This document shows, piece by piece, positions 8,961 through 17,115 of a stretch of 64,000 nt of DNA; within the stretch, counting starts at the first letter, position 1, and each line of letters opens with the position of its first letter. The position numbers were made by a program, and so were the translations under genes. Source of the stretch: Aliirhizobium wenxiniae (GTDB lineage: Bacteria; Pseudomonadota; Alphaproteobacteria; Rhizobiales; Rhizobiaceae); assembly GCF_019511445.1 (NCBI RefSeq), contig NZ_JAEUAN010000007.1, forward strand, positions 62,001 through 126,000, read 5' to 3'. The notes below the pieces were generated by a model. The model made no database searches. It worked only from the letters and a program-made list of their open reading frames with translations, and was not told where the DNA came from.

Positions 8961-11684
8961 ATGCAGAAGACGCTGCTACGTTACATATGGGAACATACAA
9001 AGCCACAGCAGGTCTTCATCCTGCTGATTGTCGCCTTGTCGATGATCCCATATTTCCTTGCCTTCGATCTGCCGAAGCAGATCATCAACGGGCCGATCCA
9101 AGGCCAGGGCTTTGAAGATCTGAGTGTCACCCAGAATTTTCTGGATTTCTCTCTTACGGTTCCTTTCACCGACTACACGTTCGGATTCGACGGCTTTCCG
9201 CTCGACCGCATGCAAACACTTGTTGCACTCAGTGTCGTGTTCCTGCTGCTGGTGATCATCAACGGCGGATTCAAATACTACATAAATACCTATAAAGGCC
9301 GCCTCGGCGAGCGCCTGCTGCGCCGCATCCGCTTCGAACTCGTCGATCGGGTTCTACGTTTTCCGCCCCGCCATGCCAAAAGCCTGAACGGGGCCGAGAT
9401 TGCCAGCATGATCAAGGACGAGGTGGAGCCGTTCGGCGGCTTCACCGGGGATGCCTTCGTCCAGCCTGCACTTCTGGGCGGCCAGGCGCTGGCGGCGCTG
9501 TTCTTCATCATCCTGCAGAATTTCTGGCTCGGCATGGTCGCGGCCTTCATGGTCGCTATACAGGTCATCATCATACCGAAAATGCGGCGCAGGCTGATCG
9601 AGCTCGGACGGCAGCGGCAGATCACGGCGCGGCGGCTGGCGGGCAAGGTGAACGAGGTCGTCGAGGGTCTTGGCACAATCCATGCCTACGATACGTCGAA
9701 CTTCGAGCGCGCCGATGTTGCCAGCCGCCTGGGCGAAATCTATCGCATCCGCTACGATCTCTATCAGTGGAAGTTCCTGGTCAAATTCCTCAACAACTTC
9801 CTCTCGCAGGTGACACCCTTCCTGTTCTATCTCATCGGCGGCTACCTGACATTGCGCGGCACGCTCGATGTCGGTCAGCTTGTCGCCGTGATCAACGCCT
9901 ACAAGGATCTGCCCGGCCCGCTGAAGGAACTGATCGACTGGGATCAGGCGCGCCAGGACGTGCAGGTGAAATACGAGCAGGTTTTCGAAAACTTCGAAGT
10001 CGAGGACCTTATCAATCCGGCTATCCATACCCTGACCCCCGCATCGGCCAAGCATCGCAGCGAAACCTTGCAGGCAGTCTCCGTCTCCCTCAACGATGAC
10101 AGCGGAGCGAAGGTCGTCGATCACGTCACGCTGAAGATCGACCGTGGCCAGACGGTTGCGCTGGTGGACCATACGGGCCGAGGTGCAGAGGCGATGGCGG
10201 AAGCCTTCGGACGGCTTTCATGGCCGTCGAGCGGCCGAATCTGCCTTGGCGACGAGGACATCAGGGAGCTTCCGGAATCGGTTACCGGGCGTCACATCTC
10301 CTATGTCTCCACGGACAGCTACTTTTTCCACGGAAGCCTGAAAGACAATCTCCTCTATGGCCTGAAGCACGCTCCGGTTAAGCGGCACGAGTATGAAGGC
10401 AAGGAGATGCGGCAACGGCTTTGGGAGATTCGTGAAGCCAAAAAGGCAGGCAATCCGCATCTCGATATCCGAGCCGGCTGGGTGGATTACAGCTACGCCG
10501 CACTTGGCAATGGCGCCAAGGAGGATTTGCAGAAATCGCTTCTGGCTGCGCTCGACGCGGTGCAATTGACCGACGATGTGCTCGAGCTTGCGCTTCATTC
10601 GACAATCAATCCGGAAGAGGATCCGGGATTTGCCACGCAGGTCGTCGAGATGCGCCGCGCCCTGCGCGCGCGGATGAACGAACTGGGCATGGAATCTCTC
10701 GTCATACCTTTCGAGCCGGACGGATATAACTCCCAGGCAACCGTCGCCGAGAACCTGCTCTTCGGCGCAACACTGGCGCCCCTGACGCCGGATAACGAGT
10801 TACTGTCCAGCGAACATTTCTACACCGCGCTCAACAAGGTCGGGCTGCAACGCCCGTTCGTCGAAATGGGGCGTACGGTCGCGACGAACCTCGTTGAAAT
10901 TTTTGGCGGCCTTCCGGCAGATCACCCGTTCTTCCGGCAGGTCACGACGCTATCGGCCGAAGATATCAGCTACTACCAGAGCCTGTTGCAGCGGAAAAAC
11001 GAACCCAAACCGGTCAATTTCCGCCTGTCGGGCGCCGACAAGGCCTTCATTCGACTGACGCTTGAATATATCGAGCCACGATACCGACTTGGTATTCTGA
11101 CAACCGAACTGCAGGACAAGATCGTCGGCTCGCGCGAACTCTTTTATACCGAGCTGCCGTCTCACCTGAGAGAACTCATCGAGCGCTATGACCCCGACAA
11201 ATATGTTTCCGTGGCAACTTTGCGCGAAAACATCGTTTTCGGAAAACTGAGTAACAGCAATGCCGATGGCATCATCGAACTTCGCACCCTGGCGGCCAGT
11301 GTCTCGCGCGAGCTCGGTTTTGCCACTCAACTGTTAAAAGCTGGCCTTGATTACGATATTGGCGCCGGTGGCCGCCGCCTCACACCGATACAAAGGCGAA
11401 AGCTTAATCTTGCTCGCGCATTAATTCGGCGCTCTGATTATTACGTGTTCAACAAACCGCTTCCCGGGCTCGAAAAGCACACCCAGGAGGAAATCGTTCA
11501 AAACGTACTTGCATTTCTGGGTCAACAAGAGAATGATCCAGCTGTAATCTGGGTCTTGTCAAATATCTCTTTGTCACGTTTGTTTGACAAGGTTGTCATG
11601 TTTGACGGAGGCGCGATCCTCGAAGAGGGCTCATACGAGACGCTTGAACAGGAGAGCGGAACCTTCAAGGCTCTGGTGGCTTAG
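8961..11684 (+). CDS. ABC exporter-like protein with degenerate, expanded nucleotide-binding domain
   Basis: This 907-residue protein has an N-terminal exporter-type membrane domain (about residues 15-330, six hydrophobic segments, GERLLRRIRFELVDRVLRF coupling region). The C-terminal domain aligns with ABC ATPases but has lost the catalytic residues. The Walker A position reads DHTGRGAE (403-410, no GKS/T), the Q-loop region reads STDSYFFHG, the signature is LTPIQRRKLNLARA instead of LSGGQ, Walker B reads YYVFNKP instead of LLLDEP, and the H-switch is SN (about 867-868). Between the Walker A and signature regions lie about 390 residues, roughly 300 more than usual. The start ATG at 8961 follows GAAGG. 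The next gene encodes a cNMP-binding protein, likely co-transcribed. It is real and intact, but may scaffold or regulate rather than transport. Confidence 0.88.
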   Translation: MQKTLLRYIWEHTKPQQVFILLIVALSMIPYFLAFDLPKQIINGPIQGQGFEDLSVTQNFLDFSLTVPFTDYTFGFDGFPLDRMQTLVALSVVFLLLVIINGGFKYYINTYKGRLGERLLRRIRFELVDRVLRFPPRHAKSLNGAEIASMIKDEVEPFGGFTGDAFVQPALLGGQALAALFFIILQNFWLGMVAAFMVAIQVIIIPKMRRRLIELGRQRQITARRLAGKVNEVVEGLGTIHAYDTSNFERADVASRLGEIYRIRYDLYQWKFLVKFLNNFLSQVTPFLFYLIGGYLTLRGTLDVGQLVAVINAYKDLPGPLKELIDWDQARQDVQVKYEQVFENFEVEDLINPAIHTLTPASAKHRSETLQAVSVSLNDDSGAKVVDHVTLKIDRGQTVALVDHTGRGAEAMAEAFGRLSWPSSGRICLGDEDIRELPESVTGRHISYVSTDSYFFHGSLKDNLLYGLKHAPVKRHEYEGKEMRQRLWEIREAKKAGNPHLDIRAGWVDYSYAALGNGAKEDLQKSLLAALDAVQLTDDVLELALHSTINPEEDPGFATQVVEMRRALRARMNELGMESLVIPFEPDGYNSQATVAENLLFGATLAPLTPDNELLSSEHFYTALNKVGLQRPFVEMGRTVATNLVEIFGGLPADHPFFRQVTTLSAEDISYYQSLLQRKNEPKPVNFRLSGADKAFIRLTLEYIEPRYRLGILTTELQDKIVGSRELFYTELPSHLRELIERYDPDKYVSVATLRENIVFGKLSNSNADGIIELRTLAASVSRELGFATQLLKAGLDYDIGAGGRRLTPIQRRKLNLARALIRRSDYYVFNKPLPGLEKHTQEEIVQNVLAFLGQQENDPAVIWVLSNISLSRLFDKVVMFDGGAILEEGSYETLEQESGTFKALVA

Positions 11685-11715
11685 CCATCGATCCGACAGG
11701 AAAGGCGGAAGAGCG

Positions 11716-12171
11716 ATGTTGCTATGTGATGAAGTCCAGCTGTTGCGGAAGCTTCCCTATTTCGCGGAGGTGGATACCTGCAAGCTTAAGCTGCTCGCGT
11801 TCGCATCCGAACGCGTGACGTTCAAGGCTGGTCAACGCCTGTTCACTCAGGGCGACAGCGGGGATTCCGCTTACTTCATTCTCAGCGGCACAGTCGAGTT
11901 TCTCGTCAACACGCCAGACGGTCCTGTGAAAGTCAGCGAACGCGGACAAAACTCGATCGTCGGCGATATCTCGCTTCTATGCGACGGACCGCGCAGCTCT
12001 ACCGTTCAGGCCGCAGGTGTGGTCGAGGCCTTGAAGATCAACAAGGATTACCTGTTCCGGATCATGGACGACTGCCCCGGAATGACGATGAAGATGACGC
12101 GCGCAATCGCCGAGCGACTGCGCCTCACCTCCTCGGAACTCGATCAGGTTCGCGCCTTGCAGAAGGCCTGA
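11716..12171 (+). CDS. Cyclic nucleotide-binding domain protein (no DNA-binding domain)
   Basis: This 151-residue protein consists almost entirely of a CAP/cNMP-binding beta-barrel. The phosphate-binding-cassette region is recognisable (GDSGDSAYFILSGTVEFLV, then NSIVGDISLLCDGPRSSTVQA, where cAMP binders normally have GE(L)xLLxxxPRxAT). The helix-turn-helix domain of CRP/FNR regulators is missing, so it is probably a stand-alone sensor. The Glu of the cassette is replaced by Asp (GDISLL), which makes the ligand uncertain. It starts 31 nt after the degenerate ABC gene stop, with an open frame running back into that gene; the ATG at 11716 follows a purine-rich SD (AAGGCGGAAGAG). The two probably form one unit. 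Confidence 0.87.
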   Translation: MLLCDEVQLLRKLPYFAEVDTCKLKLLAFASERVTFKAGQRLFTQGDSGDSAYFILSGTVEFLVNTPDGPVKVSERGQNSIVGDISLLCDGPRSSTVQAAGVVEALKINKDYLFRIMDDCPGMTMKMTRAIAERLRLTSSELDQVRALQKA

Positions 12172-12185
12172 TTGGCCCTACTCAT

Positions 12186-12668
12186 TCACGCTCTGCGATA
12201 CATAAAATACCTGCCCTCATTCACCGAGGGCAGACGTGGGAGCTCGTCCAGCTGCGGATGGTCGAGCGGCAGGCCACTGACGGCATAACCACCCGACTGG
12301 AGCATGGCGGCAACCATCTGTGGCAACCATGACAGGGTGATAGCGTCCTTGTCCGGATAACCGGTACCGATATCCGCATGGACGAGAGCTGCACCACATC
12401 CGGCATATTTCATGCCCGTTTCATTGATTTCGCCCATGACAAAATCATCTTCCTGGGGTGCAGCGGTACGATGCGCATTCATCGCCCGATCAAATGCGAT
12501 CACACGCCGATCCGGAAACAGTTCGCGCAGATGGCTGTAGGTGCGGCCGTTGCCAAGCCCGACTTCCAGAACCACCCCTTCCGGCGGAAGGCCCAGATCG
12601 CGCGCGACGTGATTGAGAATATCGCGCTGGGCGGACATGCGGTTGATGAATGTATCGAGGCGGCTCAT
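12186..12668 (-). CDS. Small class I SAM-dependent methyltransferase-like protein
   Basis: This 160-residue protein has a Rossmann-type SAM-binding motif I (VLEVGLGNGRTYSHL, residues about 33-47) and an acidic end of strand 2 (VIAFDRA), as in class I methyltransferases. It is short for the family and lacks an obvious substrate domain. It converges on the cNMP-binding gene with a 14-nt gap and is 33 nt downstream of the nucleotide-sugar dehydrogenase on the same strand, so it may be co-transcribed with that gene. The substrate is unknown. Confidence 0.8.
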   Translation of the reverse strand: MSRLDTFINRMSAQRDILNHVARDLGLPPEGVVLEVGLGNGRTYSHLRELFPDRRVIAFDRAMNAHRTAAPQEDDFVMGEINETGMKYAGCGAALVHADIGTGYPDKDAITLSWLPQMVAAMLQSGGYAVSGLPLDHPQLDELPRLPSVNEGRYFMYRRA

Positions 12669-12701
12669 CGGCTTTCCAGTACCTTGCGGTTTTCCAGTAA
12701 T

Positions 12702-14042
12702 TCAGGCTTTGACGATCGTGTTCGCGGAAATGCCTCTGCGGGCAAAAACGTTACGCGTATCGACAATCAGAGAAGCGAAACGGGATATGGCGTCGTAATC
12801 GACATTATCATGGTCGGTCGCGATGACGACAGCATCGAAAGATTTCAGCGCGTTTTCGTCCCACTCGATCGATCGGCGGCCCTTCAGCTCGGCATATTCA
12901 CGTGTCGAGGGGATTTCCGGCACGTAAGGGTCGAAATAGGCTGCCGATCCGCCGCGGCGCTCTATCAGTTCCATGAGACGCAGTGATGGGCTTTCGCGAA
13001 TGTCGGGGACGTTCTTCTTGTAGGCGAGACCAATCAGCAGAACCTTCGAGCGGCTGAGCGCCCTGCCGCTACGGATATCCAGAGCTTCAGCAAGCCGCGT
13101 AACGATATGGTGCGGCATCGCGGTATTGATCTCGCCGGCCAGTTCGATGAAGCGGGTGGGCGTCTCGAATTCACGGGATTTCCAGGTCAGGTAGAAAGGA
13201 TCGATCGGGATGCAGTGACCGCCAAGACCGGGGCCGGGATAAAAGGGCATGTAACCGAAGGGCTTGGACTTTGCCGCATCGATGACTTCCCACACATCGA
13301 TGCCCATGGCGTCGTAGACGAGCTTCAACTCGTTGACGAGCGCGATGTTGACGGCACGAAAGATGTTTTCGGTGAGTTTTACGGCTTCGGCTGTCGCGGT
13401 GGTCGAGACCGGCACGATGGTCTCGACCGTTGCACCATAAAACGCCTGCATCAGGCCTGCGGCCGCCTCGCCATCACCGGCGACCACTTTCGGGATGCTG
13501 GCCGTGTGGAACTGGCGGTTGCCGGGATCCTCACGCTCGGGCGAATAACCGAGGAAGAAATCAGCGCCCGATTTCAGGCCCGTCTTTTCGAGTATCGGCT
13601 TCACAACTTCATCGGTCGTTCCGGGATAGGTGGTCGATTCCAGCACGATCAACTGACCAGGACGCAGGGTTTTCGCAATCGCCTCAGCCGTCTTTGCCAC
13701 ATAGGACAGGTCGGGATCACGATGCGCGGTCAACGGCGTCGGCACACAGATAGCGATAATATCGCATTCGGCCAGCCGGGCGAAATCGCAGGTCGCAGCA
13801 AAGCGCCCTTCCTCGCATTCGACCTTCAAAATATCGGTGGGAACCGCCTCGATATAGCTTTCCCGGCGATCGATGAATTCGATCTTCGAAGGATCGATAT
13901 CGAACCCGGTGACCGTAAAACCCGCTCGCGCAAAGGCCATCGCCAATGGCAATCCGACATAGCCAAGCCCGACAACACCGGCTTTTACCGTGCGTGCGGT
14001 GATCTTCGCATGAAGCGTCGAGGAAAGGGAGGTATCGGTCAT
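12702..14042 (-). CDS. Nucleotide-sugar dehydrogenase (UDP-GlcNAc/UDP-ManNAc dehydrogenase type)
   Basis: This 446-residue NAD-dependent enzyme of the UDP-glucose/GDP-mannose dehydrogenase family oxidises C6 of a nucleotide sugar to the uronic acid in two steps. It has an N-terminal Rossmann motif (GVVGLGYVGLPLAMA), the central signature ending in the catalytic Cys (PGPGLGGHCIPIDP) and a C-terminal UDP-binding domain (VLLIGLAYKKNVPDIRESP). The GGHCIPIDP form is typical of the WbpA/WecC/VipA branch rather than the Ugd branch, so a uronic N-acetylhexosamine product is likely but not proven. It is transcribed divergently from a glycosyltransferase and belongs to the surface-polysaccharide region. 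Confidence 0.92.
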   Translation of the reverse strand: MTDTSLSSTLHAKITARTVKAGVVGLGYVGLPLAMAFARAGFTVTGFDIDPSKIEFIDRRESYIEAVPTDILKVECEEGRFAATCDFARLAECDIIAICVPTPLTAHRDPDLSYVAKTAEAIAKTLRPGQLIVLESTTYPGTTDEVVKPILEKTGLKSGADFFLGYSPEREDPGNRQFHTASIPKVVAGDGEAAAGLMQAFYGATVETIVPVSTTATAEAVKLTENIFRAVNIALVNELKLVYDAMGIDVWEVIDAAKSKPFGYMPFYPGPGLGGHCIPIDPFYLTWKSREFETPTRFIELAGEINTAMPHHIVTRLAEALDIRSGRALSRSKVLLIGLAYKKNVPDIRESPSLRLMELIERRGGSAAYFDPYVPEIPSTREYAELKGRRSIEWDENALKSFDAVVIATDHDNVDYDAISRFASLIVDTRNVFARRGISANTIVKA

Positions 14043-14150
14043 AACGGGAGAAATCCTAGCGATGAGGCAGTGGCTGACAGTTGTGAGAGATGCGCCGACG
14101 TGTCAAGAGTGGTCACGGGGAGATGATCAAACCCGCATGATGCCAGGCCT

Positions 14151-15239
14151 ATGAAAATCCTGTTCTATTCGCCGCTTAAGTCACCCAATCATCCAGTTCC
14201 GTCCGGGGACAGGTTGATGGCACGGCTTTTGGTCCGCGCGCTGGAGACGCTGGGGCATGAGGTCTGCGTTGCTTCCGAGATGCGCAGTTTCATGCGCTCG
14301 GCCGACATGCGGGATGCCTTCGAAGCGAACAGGACCGAGGCTGCCAGCGAGATCGAACGGATAGCGGCCGAACATTCCGGCTTCGCTGCGCCGGACCTGT
14401 GGTTTACCTATCATCCCTATTACAAGGCGCCCGACCTTCTAGGCCCTGCACTTGCACGACATTTCGGTATTCCGCTGATCAATGCGGAAGCCTCCTATTC
14501 ATCACGGCGAAACATTGGAACGTGGGAGACCTCGCAGGAGCTGTTGCTCGACAGCCTCGAAAGCGCCGCGGTCAATCTCTGCTTCACACGCCGGGACCTT
14601 GACGGATTGAACGCGGCCGTGCCTGAGGCGCGGCTGGAACTCATCGCCCCGTTCATCGACAGCACGCCCTATCTGCAACGTAAACCCGCGCCTGAGCCGG
14701 GACGGCTGGTCACCGTGGCGATGATGCGGCCGGGCGATAAGCTTTCAAGCTATCGGGCACTCGCGGAGAGCCTGAACCTCATCGAGCATCTGCCATGGAC
14801 GCTTTCCATCGCCGGTGACGGAGAATGCCGGCAGGAGGTGGAGCAGGCTTTCGCCGCACTCGACCCCAAGCGGATAGAATGGCTGGGCGCCTTACCTGAG
14901 GGTGATATTGCCGACCTCCTGTCGTGCGGTTCGATTTTCGTTTGGCCGGGACATGGTGAGGCTTACGGACTTGCCTATCTCGAAGCGCAGGCCGCCGGCC
15001 TTCCAGTTGTTGCCGAAGCAATCGCAGGCGTTCCCGAGGTTGTCGCGCATGATAGAACAGGCCTGCTGACACCGCCGGGCGACAGAATTTCCTTCGCAAA
15101 GGCGATCGGCTGTCTTTTGACCGACAACTTATACCGCACTCGCCTCGCGGAGGAGGCAAGGATTTTTGCGACCGAGGAACGGTCAATCGGCGGCGCAGCG
15201 GAAAGCCTGGGCCGGATACTCGAAACCTATGTGAGATGA
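14151..15239 (+). CDS. Glycosyltransferase family 4-like protein
   Basis: This 362-residue GT-B fold glycosyltransferase has the N-terminal nucleotide-fold start MKILFYSPL with PSGDRLMARLL, and the GT4 donor-binding EX7E motif in the C-terminal domain (EAYGLAYLEAQAAGLPVVA). It is probably cytoplasmic or peripheral, adding a sugar to a lipid-linked glycan. It ends 4 nt before the polysaccharide deacetylase-like gene, so the two are an operon. The donor and acceptor are unknown. Confidence 0.9.
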   Translation: MKILFYSPLKSPNHPVPSGDRLMARLLVRALETLGHEVCVASEMRSFMRSADMRDAFEANRTEAASEIERIAAEHSGFAAPDLWFTYHPYYKAPDLLGPALARHFGIPLINAEASYSSRRNIGTWETSQELLLDSLESAAVNLCFTRRDLDGLNAAVPEARLELIAPFIDSTPYLQRKPAPEPGRLVTVAMMRPGDKLSSYRALAESLNLIEHLPWTLSIAGDGECRQEVEQAFAALDPKRIEWLGALPEGDIADLLSCGSIFVWPGHGEAYGLAYLEAQAAGLPVVAEAIAGVPEVVAHDRTGLLTPPGDRISFAKAIGCLLTDNLYRTRLAEEARIFATEERSIGGAAESLGRILETYVR

Positions 15240-15243
15240 CGCG

Positions 15244-15984
15244 ATGAGCCGCAGCCAATTTATCGATCAGCTGGACGCTTATGCCACGGATGGCAGGACG
15301 GTGCAGTTGTGGCTGCGGGATGACGACGCCATAGAGCCGACGGCTGCGCTGTCTCGTCTTCTCGATCTGTCGAAGCGCTGGAATGCGCCGCTGACGATCG
15401 CCGCCATCCCTGCGCATGCGACAACGGCATTGGCCGAACTTGTTGAGCAATTGCCGCTGATTTCCGTCGCGGTCCATGGCTGGGATCATGCCAATCATGC
15501 ACCGGCATTGGAAAAGAAACAGGAACTCGGCCTGCATCGCGGGGAAGATGTCGTGCTTGGCCGACTGGCGGAAGGACTGGAGCGAATTTCGGGCCTGTTC
15601 GGTGATCGCGCAGTCCCATTGCTGGTGCCGCCATGGAACCGTATCGCGCAGCCGCTGCTGCGTCATCTGACGTCACTTGGATACGAGGGTCTCTCCGTCT
15701 TTGGCTCGGAACGGGTGGATGCGCCGGTTCGGCTGGTGAATACCCATGTCGACATCATCGACTGGAAGGGTACACGCGGCGGGCGCCCGATGGATATTCT
15801 TTACGCCGAAGCTGCGGCTCGGCTGGAAGCCGGCGCCATGCAGGCGACAAGTCTCGGGGTCCTCACCCACCATCTCGTGCATGACGATGCAGCCTGGGAT
15901 TTTCTGAGCGACCTGTTCGAGCTGACAGCCGGCCATCCTGCCTGCCAATGGATTCCGGTCCGCGAGTTGATGAGCAAACGTTAA
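15244..15984 (+). CDS. Polysaccharide deacetylase-like (NodB homology) protein
   Basis: This 246-residue protein retains NodB-type motifs: an aspartate pair (LRDDDA, residues 24-29), the metal-binding VHGWDHANH (His and His), and the PPWNR motif where deacetylases carry an Arg. No signal peptide is present, unlike most secreted polysaccharide deacetylases, so it would act in the cytoplasm, perhaps on a lipid-linked or nucleotide-linked N-acetyl sugar. It follows the GT4 gene by 4 nt and converges on the GT32 gene. The family call is good; the substrate is unknown. Confidence 0.85.
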   Translation: MSRSQFIDQLDAYATDGRTVQLWLRDDDAIEPTAALSRLLDLSKRWNAPLTIAAIPAHATTALAELVEQLPLISVAVHGWDHANHAPALEKKQELGLHRGEDVVLGRLAEGLERISGLFGDRAVPLLVPPWNRIAQPLLRHLTSLGYEGLSVFGSERVDAPVRLVNTHVDIIDWKGTRGGRPMDILYAEAAARLEAGAMQATSLGVLTHHLVHDDAAWDFLSDLFELTAGHPACQWIPVRELMSKR

Positions 15985-15988
15985 AGCC

Positions 15989-16936
15989 CTACCAGGGCTT
16001 CCAGGCGATAAGCAGGCCTTCGGCATTCGCAGCCAGAGCCTGAACGTCTGAAAGCGATGCTGCAGCGGGTGCCGATCTTGCGATGAAGCCTGCGCCGGCA
16101 AGGCTGACCGGACCGGACCGGGCGACAACGGTGAAGATCAGCGGGCCGGTCGACCACCAGGCGGGAGCATGACCGAGATCCTCGATCACCGAGGGAAGTA
16201 CTTCGCATAGTCTTGAAAAGACGGGGTTGCCTGCCGGCGTCGCAATGAAGGAATTGGCGAAAAGCGTGCCTCCAGCACCGGTGTTGCGCGGAATATCCTC
16301 GGCGAAGACGGAAAGGCCCGTCAGCGGCATGTGGTCGTGAAAGCTGCCGCGCTTGTTAGCCGGATACCAGTCGCAGTCGAGATAGATGCCTCCATGATCG
16401 CGCAGGATCATATAGCGCGCGACATCGACCGCACCGGGAAAATCGCCTTCCTGCAACATATGCCGAAGCGCCGCGTGCCGATCATAACCATTTTCTGCAA
16501 GATCGGCTTCGCGCCACAGTCTATGCTGATAGCCATTCGCTGCGGCATGCGCAGCCCAGGCGTCAACAGTCGGAGGAACGGGTCTTGAGCCTAACCATAT
16601 CTGGTGGATGCATCGGGGAACGGAGACGCCCGACAACTGAACCATTGCTGTCTGCTCTCCCAGCGAGAAGTCGCCGTATCGCACCAGCTTTTCGGGTGGC
16701 GGGACGAGGTGGAACTGGTAGCCGCTTCTGGCAACCGCATCGCCCTCGGCTTTCGCCAGCTTCAGCTTCGCAGACTGCAACCGCCGCGGCAGGCCAAGCG
16801 ATGTCACGGAATCGCTTTTTCCCAACTCCTTCGCGCCAACCTCCTGCAGCAGATTGCGCGCCTCAACAAAATTACCGGATTGGATCAGCGCTTTCGCCTC
16901 GCCAAGCATCCTTTTGTAGTCTGGTTCGTTAATCAT
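15989..16936 (-). CDS. Glycosyltransferase with DXD motif (GT32-like)
   Basis: This 315-residue protein has the family entry motif PRCIHQIWLG (about residue 108) and the DXD metal-binding motif in GGIYLDCDWYP (about 186-196), characteristic of the GT32/Gly_transf_sug fold. The DXD Asp residues coordinate the metal that holds the nucleotide sugar. The first 60 residues are helical with a TPR-like look (AKALIQSGNFVEARNLLQEV). It is convergent with the deacetylase and divergent from the peptide ABC operon. It is likely one of several transferases assembling a surface glycan. Confidence 0.86.
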   Translation of the reverse strand: MINEPDYKRMLGEAKALIQSGNFVEARNLLQEVGAKELGKSDSVTSLGLPRRLQSAKLKLAKAEGDAVARSGYQFHLVPPPEKLVRYGDFSLGEQTAMVQLSGVSVPRCIHQIWLGSRPVPPTVDAWAAHAAANGYQHRLWREADLAENGYDRHAALRHMLQEGDFPGAVDVARYMILRDHGGIYLDCDWYPANKRGSFHDHMPLTGLSVFAEDIPRNTGAGGTLFANSFIATPAGNPVFSRLCEVLPSVIEDLGHAPAWWSTGPLIFTVVARSGPVSLAGAGFIARSAPAAASLSDVQALAANAEGLLIAWKPW

Positions 16937-17115
16937 CGGCAGCTATCCGGCAGGCTTCTTATGGCATGGACTATCATCATAGCTCTGCGCTACGTTCAAC
17001 TCTGCTCCAGCGTCAACCTGATCAGGTGCCAAAAGATGCATTCCGACAAATTTGATTTTGCCGTCACACGGAAATGCGAATTGCTTCAGCGAGACGCCTT
17101 GGGAAAAACCGCCCG

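Noticed and set aside
11584..11715. Upstream extension of the cNMP-binding gene, suggesting a fusion or frameshift with the ABC gene
   Set aside because: The extension is out-of-frame sequence of the ABC gene; a separate ATG with an SD exists at 11716.
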